A stretch of 64,000 bases of DNA from JBFHIJ01 sp963678775 (lineage in GTDB: Bacteria; Bacteroidota; Ignavibacteria; Kapaibacteriales; UBA2268): the NCBI GenBank assembly GCA_963678775.2, contig CAXXGR010000002.1:310001-374000 (forward strand). The letters run 5' to 3'. Shown here in pieces: positions 1-8,667 of the stretch. Position numbers and translations under genes: made by a program. The first letter of the stretch is position 1, and every line of letters begins with the position of its first letter. The notes under the pieces were generated by a model. That model saw only the letters and a program-made list of their open reading frames with translations, did not search any database and was not told the origin of the DNA.

Positions 1-861
1 ATTATCCTTGAGGTACTCACCTGAAAGGCTAAAATCCAGATTATTAAGCAACTCTCTCTGAGCAAAGTATAGTTTAGTAAAACTCTCAAAGCGAGGATAA
101 TCAGATATTTTCCATGTTTCATGCTTAGGCGAGGTATATAATCCTATTTGTTGGCTGATAGAAAGAGTATTTTCATATTTACTTTTAGTTTTCATATTGA
201 TGATGCCGCCAAGAGCGCTCGTACCATAAAGTGCAGAGCCTGCTCCTTTGATGACTTCTACTGTCTCTATTTCCTGCATAGGTATAATATCAAACTTCAA
301 GTCATTCAAGTCAGCAGAGAGCATTGGTATGCCATCTATCATGTAGCCAACACGAGAGCCTGTACCAAATGAAAAGCCGGATGAGCCTCGAATGCTAACC
401 TGATCATCGGTAACTAACAATCCGGGAATAATATCTAAGGCAGCTGCCACATCTGAATTGGGTCTAATAGCAATATCTTCCTGAAATATGCTGGATATTG
501 AAATTGGTATCTCCTGCATAGCACTGCCACTTTTTTTACCAAACACATCTATTGATTTGGTTCGCACAGTTTTGCTCGCGAGATGTATTTTCTTTGGTGT
601 GTCCGTAGGATAATTCTCTATGGTTTTCTTCTCTTTGCCGATAGAAGAAACAATCAAAGTAAACGACTTCCCCTCTATATTTTCAATTTTAAAATAGCCG
701 TTTGAGTTTTTAACGTATGTGCCTTTTTTAGTGCCGTCGATTATAACGGTGGCACCAATAACACCTCTGTTATCTGTATCAAGCACATATCCTTCTATTG
801 TGCCGGCCGTCATAGTCGCTGCGTTTAAAATTAGAATGTATAAGTATATAATATATTTCAT
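1..861 (-). CDS. TonB-dependent outer-membrane receptor, N-terminal part
   Basis: The gene reads leftward from an ATG at 861 and runs off the window start, so only about 287 N-terminal residues are visible. They show a signal peptide, then a carboxypeptidase-regulatory-like domain (residues about 18-90, with GATVIIDGTKKGTY), then a TonB plug domain (about 105-220) with typical plug motifs such as VSIRGSSGF, YMIDGIPM and VEVIKGAGSALYG. The beta-barrel lies outside the window. Proteins of this kind import siderophores, vitamins or glycans across the outer membrane; the ligand cannot be told here. The lipoprotein gene upstream ends 7 bp before this start, so the two are very likely one operon. 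Confidence 0.93.
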   Translation of the reverse strand, partial: MKYIIYLYILILNAATMTAGTIEGYVLDTDNRGVIGATVIIDGTKKGTYVKNSNGYFKIENIEGKSFTLIVSSIGKEKKTIENYPTDTPKKIHLASKTVRTKSIDVFGKKSGSAMQEIPISISSIFQEDIAIRPNSDVAAALDIIPGLLVTDDQVSIRGSSGFSFGTGSRVGYMIDGIPMLSADLNDLKFDIIPMQEIETVEVIKGAGSALYGTSALGGIINMKTKSKYENTLSISQQIGLYTSPKHETWKISDYPRFESFTKLYFAQRELLNNLDFSLSGEYLKDN

Positions 862-868
862 GATAGCC

Positions 869-1336
869 TTAGAATGGTTGTTGTGGTAAATTATCAAAAT
901 CAACTGTAAAATTTGCCTCTAAAGACTTGCCTTTCTCTACGTTCAAAATATGAGGAACCTCATCTTCTTGGTACACCCCAACAGATTTCCACTCGAGCAG
1001 TCCACCATAATTTTGGGCTACAGCCAAGTATTCGATTGTAAGTGGCGCATCTTCTATTGTGATGACATAGTCAACAGAATTAGTGAAGAAATCTAAAGTA
1101 TTATCTGTAAAAAGGATGTCACCACTAAAGAAAGCGGTCTGGAAGTCTTTCGGTGGAAAGTTCTTAATTCCTATAACCCGAAGGTCTTTAAGAGAGTCCA
1201 CTGAAGGCCATTGACCTTTGAAAGTGATAGTGCCATAGATAGTGCTTTTGTTTTCGGGGAAAGTAGCAAAATTTGGTTCTAAGCCTTCCCCACACGAACC
1301 CAGCAGTATCATTAGCAAGATAAATATATATTTCAT
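869..1336 (-). CDS. small lipoprotein preceding TonB receptor
   Basis: This is a 155-residue protein with a lipoprotein signal (lipobox LLGSC, Cys at residue 15), so it should be exported and lipidated. The mature part contains a short beta-rich stretch (IYGTITFKGQWPSVDSLKDL) that resembles the start of a carboxypeptidase-regulatory or similar beta-sandwich fold, but I do not recognise a named family. It is the first gene of a two-gene unit with the TonB receptor (7-bp gap), which suggests a surface or periplasmic accessory to that receptor. The function is an inference from context only. Confidence 0.8.
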   Translation of the reverse strand: MKYIFILLMILLGSCGEGLEPNFATFPENKSTIYGTITFKGQWPSVDSLKDLRVIGIKNFPPKDFQTAFFSGDILFTDNTLDFFTNSVDYVITIEDAPLTIEYLAVAQNYGGLLEWKSVGVYQEDEVPHILNVEKGKSLEANFTVDFDNLPQQPF

Positions 1337-1507
1337 ATTACAAATTCTATATTAGTTTATAAATATTTTACATAATACGAATAAAACTAGAAAAGCTTTG
1401 AGAGGTATTAAAACATTAAAATATTGACTACTAAAATGTGTGGTATTTACATATAAATATGCTATCTTATAAGATGGATAATTACAAATAATATATATTA
1501 TCAAGCC

Positions 1508-3355
1508 ATGACAAACATAATTAAATATCTCATTATCTCTGCTTTTGCTACTGTCATTTATATCGCTTCGCTTGACTATGAAGCAGTGAAGTGTGACGAT
1601 ACAGGGTTAATAGATTACTATACAAAACATGGAAATACAACAGGCTCTGTTATAGGTGAGTTTTCGCAATCATATTTGAATACTACTTACTACCGACCAC
1701 TTGTAAATATCAGCTTTAGAATAGATGCGACTCTTTGGGGAAAGGACGCCGGCAAGTATCACAGGTTAAATATTTTACTACACATAGCATTTTGCCTGCT
1801 GCTATTTACTGCAGTGAAACGCCTCAGTGAAAGCGAATCTTTAGCTTTGCTCGCGGCACTAATATATGCAGTCCACCCACTGTTTGCTAATGCCGTTGCG
1901 TGGATACCGGGTAGGAATGATCTAATGCTTGGTGTGTTTGGGATGGCTTCGTTCATATATTTTGATAACTATCTCCAAACTAAAAAAATAAAAGATTTAC
2001 TGCTAAATACAATATTTTTCCTATTAGCGCTCTTTTCAAAAGAGACAGCTATTATACTGCCTGTGTTGTTTTTTACTTTTGCCTATCTCAAGGAAAGTAA
2101 AACTGTTTTTGCCAAAAGCCAAATCAATATATACACTGTATGGTTTGCCGGGGGGATTTTTTGGTTCGTGCTGAGAAGTATGGCAGAGAAAGGGAAAGAT
2201 GCGAATGTTTTCGGATTTGACATATTTATTTCAAACCTTAGGGTTTTGCCGGAGTTCCTCGGCAAATTCTTTGTGCCTGTAAATCTTTCTGTGTTGCCGA
2301 CTTACTCCGGTATAAACTCGACGATAGGCATTGTTATCATACTGGCTTTAATAGGCTTGGTATTGTATACTGCTAAAAGTGATAAGAAAATGGCATTATG
2401 GGGATTGCTTTGGTTTGCGTTGTTGGTGCTACCGACTACGATATTCCAAAGAGGAAACGCTGATGAATGGAATGACTATCTATATTGTCGCTCTTATTTG
2501 CCTTTAGCTGGCATAATCTTCATGCTTGCAATTTTCCTCAAAGATAAAGTAAAAGACCTAAAGCCAAATTTACTTTTAGGTCTAGGCTTATTGCCCGTTA
2601 TAGTAGCAGGTGCTATCAATTATCAGCATAGCGATGCATATAGCTCGCCTGTAACTTTTTATGAGAATGCTATAGAGCAGGATAGTTCCCGAGCTTACTA
2701 TTACCAGATAATCGGGAATTACTACAGTGCCAAAGGTGACTTTTCAACTGCAGAATCGTATTTTCAAACAGCAGCAAGCAACCAATCTGGCTACTATAAA
2801 AGGTACTTTCAGCTTGGTGAAGTAGCTATGGTCCAAAAGGAATATAGCAAAGCAATTACTCATTACAAAGAAGCCCTGGAGCTTGCTCCAAAAGACAAAG
2901 CGGTACTCTTTGCTTTGTCACAGGCTTATGTTAGTGCTGTGCAAATTGATAGTGCAAAATCTATTTGGGGAGAGATGATCAAACTTTATCCTGATTCACC
3001 TGAAGCATATTTTGAGCTATTCAATATTTCTATATTTAATTTAGATTATGATAATATTGATTTGTACGGAAAAAAGATAATAGAACATGGTTTTCAAAAT
3101 CAATTAGTATCGGAAAGACTAAACTCTATTGCTCAAAATGCTTTTAAGAGTAAAGCTTTAGAAGAAGGCATCTACTTTTGGAACTACGCTTATGCCCTTG
3201 ATAATGCCAACACTAATCTTCTAAAATATGTTGCAGGCTCTTATTACGTGTTAGGCAATAAAGACTCTACTGCCAAATACTATAATCTATTTCAAGAAAG
3301 AGGAGGCAATTTGTCTCAAGCAGAAGAGAAAATGTACAACTCTTTTTTGAAGTAA
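1508..3355 (+). CDS. GT-C-like membrane protein with C-terminal TPR repeats
   Basis: This 615-residue protein has about 10 hydrophobic segments in residues 1-375, followed by tetratricopeptide repeats (about 395-600; examples around YYQIIGNYYSAKGDF and YSKAITHYKEALELAPKDK). The N-terminal loop after the first helix contains acidic DDTGL and the segment YYRPLVNISFRID, and a later motif is NAVAWIPGRNDLM. These features match the bacterial TMTC/O-mannosyltransferase-like GT-C proteins that carry TPRs. Such proteins are thought to glycosylate exported proteins using a lipid-linked sugar, but the substrate is unknown. It stands alone, upstream of mreB and separated from it by 309 bp. The ATG at 1508 gives an intact first membrane helix. 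Confidence 0.75.
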   Translation: MTNIIKYLIISAFATVIYIASLDYEAVKCDDTGLIDYYTKHGNTTGSVIGEFSQSYLNTTYYRPLVNISFRIDATLWGKDAGKYHRLNILLHIAFCLLLFTAVKRLSESESLALLAALIYAVHPLFANAVAWIPGRNDLMLGVFGMASFIYFDNYLQTKKIKDLLLNTIFFLLALFSKETAIILPVLFFTFAYLKESKTVFAKSQINIYTVWFAGGIFWFVLRSMAEKGKDANVFGFDIFISNLRVLPEFLGKFFVPVNLSVLPTYSGINSTIGIVIILALIGLVLYTAKSDKKMALWGLLWFALLVLPTTIFQRGNADEWNDYLYCRSYLPLAGIIFMLAIFLKDKVKDLKPNLLLGLGLLPVIVAGAINYQHSDAYSSPVTFYENAIEQDSSRAYYYQIIGNYYSAKGDFSTAESYFQTAASNQSGYYKRYFQLGEVAMVQKEYSKAITHYKEALELAPKDKAVLFALSQAYVSAVQIDSAKSIWGEMIKLYPDSPEAYFELFNISIFNLDYDNIDLYGKKIIEHGFQNQLVSERLNSIAQNAFKSKALEEGIYFWNYAYALDNANTNLLKYVAGSYYVLGNKDSTAKYYNLFQERGGNLSQAEEKMYNSFLK

Positions 3356-3664
3356 GAAAAATATATAGAATGTACTTTTTGTGCTATATGATTACTCTTC
3401 AACTATTATTTGTAGATTGGAGTGCATTTTGACAGTACTTAAAAAATTCATATTTGCATAAATTCCATGAAGTTATGCTATTTTTTACTATATTAAGCAA
3501 AATACTATTAAATATCTCATAATATTACTTCCACTAAGCAGCTTAAATGCCTGAGGGATTATATCTTTATATTTGAAATAAAGGCTAAATATTTTGAGTA
3601 ATTATCGTATTTTTGTATTAAGGAATAAACGATTTAGACAAAACACCAAACGAATAGAATATCT
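3356..3664. other. intergenic region upstream of mreB
   Basis: This 309-bp AT-rich stretch has no convincing ORF. A TATTTTTG box at 3608-3615 fits the Bacteroidota -7 consensus TAnnTTTG and lies about 50 bp before the mreB start. No clear terminator for the preceding gene was seen. Confidence 0.5.
3608..3615 (+). promoter_or_regulatory. possible mreB promoter -7 box
   Basis: TATTTTTG matches the TAnnTTTG -7 element used by the main sigma factor of Bacteroidota. A properly spaced TTTG -33 box is not evident, so only the -7 element is called. The same box recurs before prfA, mreC, tRNA-His and the lipoprotein gene ending at 10713. Confidence 0.4.
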
Positions 3665-4690
3665 ATGGCCCTTTTTAGATTATTTTCCAATGACGTTGCT
3701 ATCGATTTGGGCACTGCCAATACTTTGATCTGGATGAAAAGTAAGGGTATTGTACTAAATGAACCGACTATAGTTGCCTTCGACCGCTCCAGCAAGCACA
3801 TTATTGCTATCGGACACGAGGCTCAGTCTATGGTTGGTAAAACACATAAAGATATTAAAATAATCAGACCGCTCAGAGATGGAGCGATTGCTGACTTTGA
3901 AATAACAGAAGGTATGCTTCGGGCGTTTATACGTAAAGTATCTATGTCGTGGCAGCCGGCTCGTCGTGTTGTAGTATGCGTACCATCGGGTCTTACCGAG
4001 GTAGAAAAGCGTGCAGTTCGTGACAGTTGCGAACATGCAGGTGCTAAAGAAGTGCACCTTATAGCTGAGCCAATGGCATCTGCTATAGGGATTGGTCTTA
4101 ATGTACATGAACCTATCGGCAATATGATTGTTGATATAGGTGGTGGCACAACCGAGATTGCAGTAATAGCTCTTTCCGGTATCGTAAGTGATACTTCAAT
4201 TCGTATCGCAGGCGATGAAATGACTAATTCTATCGGGCAATACTTTAGAAGACAACATAATATACTTATTGGCGACCGTACTGCAGAAATGATTAAATGT
4301 TCTGTTGGATCAGCGGTTCAGCTTGAAGAAGAAATTGAAATAGAAGTAAAAGGTCGCGATCTTGTTTCTGGTATTCCGAAAATGATTCAGGTGAGTTCTG
4401 CCGACATTCGAGACGCTTTGGCAGAAGCTGTAAACGAAATCGTCGAAGGTGTGCTCAGACTTTTAGAAAAGACTCCACCGGAACTTTCCGCAGATATCTT
4501 TGACAGAGGCATCATGCTTTCAGGTGGCGGAGCACTGCTCAAAGGTCTGGATGAAAGACTTAGACGTGAGACAAGCTTGCCTGTGCACGTTGCGGAAGAC
4601 CCACTGACAGCAGTGGTAAGAGGCACGGGAATGGTGCTGGAAAACTTCTCCGAATTCTCATCTGTACTCATAAAAAGCAGTAGATACTAA
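3665..4690 (+). CDS. mreB: rod shape-determining protein MreB
   Basis: This 341-residue protein has the expected length for MreB, a bacterial actin that polymerises under the inner membrane and guides lateral peptidoglycan synthesis. Actin-fold nucleotide motifs are present: phosphate-1 VAIDLGTANTLIW near residue 10, phosphate-2 MIVDIGGGTTEIAVI near residue 155, and the adenosine motif ISGGGALLKG-like LSGGGALLKGLDERL near residue 287. The N-terminal amphipathic stretch MALFRLFSND is typical. The gene is monocistronic here and ends in a hairpin terminator. mreC and mreD are 8 kb away, not directly downstream as in many bacteria. Confidence 0.98.
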   Translation: MALFRLFSNDVAIDLGTANTLIWMKSKGIVLNEPTIVAFDRSSKHIIAIGHEAQSMVGKTHKDIKIIRPLRDGAIADFEITEGMLRAFIRKVSMSWQPARRVVVCVPSGLTEVEKRAVRDSCEHAGAKEVHLIAEPMASAIGIGLNVHEPIGNMIVDIGGGTTEIAVIALSGIVSDTSIRIAGDEMTNSIGQYFRRQHNILIGDRTAEMIKCSVGSAVQLEEEIEIEVKGRDLVSGIPKMIQVSSADIRDALAEAVNEIVEGVLRLLEKTPPELSADIFDRGIMLSGGGALLKGLDERLRRETSLPVHVAEDPLTAVVRGTGMVLENFSEFSSVLIKSSRY

Positions 4691-4714
4691 TAATACAAAA
4701 TATATGTACTTTAT

Positions 4715-4742
4715 AAAAAGCGAGCTTGTTGGTTCGCTTTTT
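4715..4742 (+). terminator. rho-independent terminator of mreB
   Basis: AAAAAGCGA pairs with TCGCTTTTT across a 10-nt loop and the 3' arm ends in a T run, 25 bp after the mreB stop. Confidence 0.8.
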
Positions 4743-4822
4743 ATATATTAGTGCGAATCGATGGTTTGAGATATAGCATTCAATGTTGCACTGCTAAGAG
4801 ACAGCAACGCTGCTGGGCGCAC

Positions 4823-4857
4823 CAAAAAAAAAGAGATACACATACGTGTACCTCTTA
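4823..4857 (-). terminator. terminator of the S8 protease gene
   Basis: On the minus strand an AAGAGGTACAC-type arm pairs with GTGTATCTCTT and is followed by a run of T (the A run at 4823-4831 on the plus strand). It lies 34 bp past the protease stop codon. Confidence 0.75.
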
Positions 4858-4890
4858 TAAATCTATATACAATGATAGATATTAAACTTC

Positions 4891-7800
4891 TTACCTTGCA
4901 ACATTCAACTTATGGATATATCTTTTACCCATAAACTGAATTTCTATGAAATACAGACCTGTAGCAATATTCTCCGTAGAGAATCTAACACTATTTTTAC
5001 CTTGTGAAGCTTGATTTCTATATATTGTTCCAATAAATCTTCCATTTACATCAAAAAGATTTAAATTTACATACGAATCATTTGGCAATATAAAATCAAT
5101 ATTAGTCATACCTTGAGCAGGATTTGGATAGTTAGACACTTCCAATACTCCATAAGGTGATTCAAAAATTGAATTTGGATCATTACCCATTCCGTTAAGA
5201 GTTATTTGTTGAGCACCATTATCAGCATCACTTACAATGCTTAAGACTGCCATTTTGTTGCCTTCTGATTTAGGTGTAAACGTCACCTCTATATTATGTG
5301 CTTCTCCCTCTGCAATAGTCATAGGTAAATTATCTTTGACTACTGAATAGTTTGCTTTATCAGAACCTACTAAGGATAAGGATGTAATTTTCAAATCTGA
5401 ATTACCAAGATTTGAAATACTGATGCTTGAAGTAGAATCCTTACCCAAGTCAACTTCGCCAAAATTATACTCGTCAATTACGTCTATAACCTTAGTGAAT
5501 TCGAGTACTTCTGTTGCATTGCCTAATAATTCCACTTCGATAGTGGCATCTTTAGAATCAGAATAGAATGTAAGCACTGCTTTTTTAGTACCTACAGTAG
5601 TTGGTGAAAATTTCACTCTTACTGTTATTTTAGCACCAACTTCTAAATACTGTGGAACTTCAGTTGTCAGAGTAAACTCACTTTCATCGCCTTCGACTAC
5701 TGCAATTTTAACACTGTCTATTTCTACTCTATAGTTTCCGACTGACGTCATATTTAGAGTTTTACTTTTGACTTTACCTGTATCCAAGTCGCCATAGTCA
5801 AGAGTATTTTGTGTAAGCTCTAATGCTCTGACTGCATTTTCCGGCTTGTACGTAAAATCTGTACTGGTGATATAACTACCGACATTCCAAAGTCGAGCAG
5901 ATCCATTACTGGAACTTAACGCTGCTAAGTCGCTCTGGTAAAATCTACCATTAAGGAAGACATTAAAAGTCTGACCCAAATTTTCAGTAAATAGGATTTC
6001 TCCATTTTTAGATACAACCAATAGCTGATCAGACTCAGCAGGATTGAATACATTAATAGGTACTATGTCATGCTCAGTAAAGTTATACACTTTCTTATTC
6101 CATGTAGCGCCACCATCCTCAGTGCTTGCTAAATAAGTAACATCTGAGTCTGATTTTTCTTTATAGACTGCTATTCCATGTTCGCTGTCAGAGAATGCTA
6201 AAAAAGTAATTACTCCACCTAAATGTAAATTATAAGCAGTCCATTTCCTTCCTTTATTTGAAGAAACATAAACCCTGCCTAGTGTCGTACCGAAGTAACA
6301 ATAGTCATCTTTTACAAAGGTACATTGCACTAAACCGGTTTCGCTTGTAAGAGGCGCCGGAGCAGATCTTTGAGTCCAAGTGTCACCACCATCCATTGAA
6401 GTAGCAATTCCCCAAGCACCATCTATAGGGTCGCCAAAGAAAATACCATCTGTTTCACTCCAAAAATGAAGACCATTGATAAATGAAGTCATTGAAGTCA
6501 CATCATTTTCATCCCAATTTTGCCCCATATCATTGGTTTTGTATATTTTAGAATCACCCTGGTAAGAAGTTCCACCCAAATATGATGATGTAGAGGAAAG
6601 AGCTGCTGCAGCATAAATAGGAATGTCCATTTGACCAGATTCCCATCCGCTGCTATTAGAGCCGGCTACATAGTAACCGTAATAACCATATAAAGAGCCA
6701 GCTAACCAAAATGACTGAGCATCTGAGCTTGATATATCATTCCATTTTGCAGTGCCTGATAAAGGAGTAGTAGTTAAAGCAGTGAAATTATTAGAAGACT
6801 CTAACTCAATATCTAATTTGATAAGTTGATAGTTTATGTAGTTATCTGCTTCAAATTTTACTAAAAGTTGTACAAAGCCATCAAACCAAGGGTTTGATTT
6901 ATCTAATGTTATTTCTGTATTGATTTGTTCTTCAAAGCCCGGTCTGATGTCAGGCAATGTAAAAGTAGACTGATTCACTGAAAGATAAGGCTCTAAAGGT
7001 ATAAGCTCAACTCTAGTGTTTAATGATTTTGCTAAGTAGTTATGCACTACAAATGTGATTGGTTGAGTTTGAGTTTCAGTAAATACAAATCTAGAATTAG
7101 AGCCGTTAGAGATATCTGTAATTTCAAGACCCGGAATTCTATTTACACCATCAGCTAAATTAGGATTTACTGCAAGAGCCTTGCCTGCATCTGCTAAGCC
7201 AAAGAACATAGATTGCATTTCAGGAGCAAGCACATTTGCAGACGTTCCTCTGATTTGATGTATTATCTGTTTCGGAGTCCAATCTAAGTGCTGAGCTTTT
7301 ACTAAAGCAGCTAAACCTGAAACTATAGGAGAAGCCATCGAAGTACCACTTTTTTTGGAGTATCCTCCTCCTAGCTGAGTAGACAATATCTCATCGCCGG
7401 GAGCATATACCGTAACTTCTCTACCATAATTAGTAAAAGAAGCTATCTTTTTGCCTGCTTTAGTGGCACCTACGTTAAGGACATTATCATAGCTGGAAGG
7501 ATATGTTGGATTCAAATCTGTATAAGAAGATTCATTCCCTGATGAGGTTACTACCACAGAACCGTTTTCAAGGGCATAGTTGATAACATCTTGCTCATAA
7601 GCCGAGCTGCCTAAGCCGCCCCATGAGCAATTAATAACATCTGCTCCTAAATCAGCTGCGTAAGCGATACCGGCATAACCTCTATACACGCCGCCTGTGG
7701 ATTCATCTAATCCACATTTTACGGGGATAATCGAGCAGTTGTAACCTGGCGATGCCACACCCGTCGAGTTGTTTGTAACTGCAGCAGCACAACCTGCCAC

Positions 7801-8625
7801 GTGAGTCCCATGATCTGAACCGGTCGAAACGGGAGGAGTAGGGTTGTTATCTTCTTGCCACTGGCCTGCACTCATTTGCTGAGAAGTAGTATTACCAACT
7901 AAATCCCAGCCATGAATATCATCAATTTTGCCGTTGTTATCGTTATCTTCACCATCGTTAGCAATTTCGTTAGGATTAGTCCAAATGTTTTCCTGTAAAT
8001 CGTCATGAGTGATTTCCACTCCTGAATCTACGATAGCGATTGTTACTTCTGCATTGCCTTTTTGAATGTCCCATGCAGCTTCCAAATTCATTTCTTCTAT
8101 AACATACTGCTCTGGAGAGCGTGGATCATTTGGAGATTCAAAAGTTTTCCTTATATAAACAGGAGAAGCGTACTCTATCTGAGGATTGCTCATTAATTGT
8201 CTACATACGTCGAACGGATCAACAGGAGCATCATAATATACTTCATGTATATTTGAAATAGTGTTATTATCGCTAAGCTCAAGTGCTTTGAAGTTAGACA
8301 TAGGCGTGATAATATTTTTTATGCCTAAATCCTGAATAGCGGACTGTATCATGCCATCAGGAAATGAGGCTGATCCTGAGAGTTGCCCGTAATTTGATTT
8401 TGTTTTTATGATAAACATATTTGGCATATATCTATCTGCTTTTCGTTCAATTACAAAATCACGAGATGGGAGAACTGTGCCATCACTCAACTGCACTCTT
8501 TGGCTTTTTATAATAAATTTTTCTGCTTCGCTTGTGCCGACTTCTTTAGGAAGAGCTGCCTGCATAAGAGGAGCGCCAAATAGCAGTAATACCAGACAAA
8601 GCCTAAGTAGTTTATGTAATACCAT
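4891..8625 (-). CDS. subtilisin-like S8 serine protease with T9SS sorting domain
   Basis: This 1244-residue secreted protein begins with a signal peptide (about 1-24) and a propeptide, then an S8 catalytic domain with D200 (AIVDSGVEITHDD), H272 (DHGTHVAGCA), oxyanion N364 and S429 (GTSMASPIVSG). A long beta-propeller/BNR-like region follows (about 640-930, repeated GGxxW motifs such as MDGGDTWTQ and EDGGATWNKK). Two ASH/choice-of-anchor-D-like domains come next (about 950-1150). It ends with a type A T9SS C-terminal domain (YPNPAQGMTNIDF to the terminal residues). It is probably a surface-attached or released protease. It is second in an operon behind the DUF4397 lipoprotein (42-bp gap). Confidence 0.95.
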   Translation of the reverse strand: MVLHKLLRLCLVLLLFGAPLMQAALPKEVGTSEAEKFIIKSQRVQLSDGTVLPSRDFVIERKADRYMPNMFIIKTKSNYGQLSGSASFPDGMIQSAIQDLGIKNIITPMSNFKALELSDNNTISNIHEVYYDAPVDPFDVCRQLMSNPQIEYASPVYIRKTFESPNDPRSPEQYVIEEMNLEAAWDIQKGNAEVTIAIVDSGVEITHDDLQENIWTNPNEIANDGEDNDNNGKIDDIHGWDLVGNTTSQQMSAGQWQEDNNPTPPVSTGSDHGTHVAGCAAAVTNNSTGVASPGYNCSIIPVKCGLDESTGGVYRGYAGIAYAADLGADVINCSWGGLGSSAYEQDVINYALENGSVVVTSSGNESSYTDLNPTYPSSYDNVLNVGATKAGKKIASFTNYGREVTVYAPGDEILSTQLGGGYSKKSGTSMASPIVSGLAALVKAQHLDWTPKQIIHQIRGTSANVLAPEMQSMFFGLADAGKALAVNPNLADGVNRIPGLEITDISNGSNSRFVFTETQTQPITFVVHNYLAKSLNTRVELIPLEPYLSVNQSTFTLPDIRPGFEEQINTEITLDKSNPWFDGFVQLLVKFEADNYINYQLIKLDIELESSNNFTALTTTPLSGTAKWNDISSSDAQSFWLAGSLYGYYGYYVAGSNSSGWESGQMDIPIYAAAALSSTSSYLGGTSYQGDSKIYKTNDMGQNWDENDVTSMTSFINGLHFWSETDGIFFGDPIDGAWGIATSMDGGDTWTQRSAPAPLTSETGLVQCTFVKDDYCYFGTTLGRVYVSSNKGRKWTAYNLHLGGVITFLAFSDSEHGIAVYKEKSDSDVTYLASTEDGGATWNKKVYNFTEHDIVPINVFNPAESDQLLVVSKNGEILFTENLGQTFNVFLNGRFYQSDLAALSSSNGSARLWNVGSYITSTDFTYKPENAVRALELTQNTLDYGDLDTGKVKSKTLNMTSVGNYRVEIDSVKIAVVEGDESEFTLTTEVPQYLEVGAKITVRVKFSPTTVGTKKAVLTFYSDSKDATIEVELLGNATEVLEFTKVIDVIDEYNFGEVDLGKDSTSSISISNLGNSDLKITSLSLVGSDKANYSVVKDNLPMTIAEGEAHNIEVTFTPKSEGNKMAVLSIVSDADNGAQQITLNGMGNDPNSIFESPYGVLEVSNYPNPAQGMTNIDFILPNDSYVNLNLFDVNGRFIGTIYRNQASQGKNSVRFSTENIATGLYFIEIQFMGKRYIHKLNVAR

Positions 8626-8667
8626 TTTGCACCTTTTTATAATGAAATAATAGTTATATGTTTTGAT

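Noticed and set aside
3755..4671. Minus-strand ORFs inside mreB
   Set aside because: Shadows of the well-supported mreB frame.
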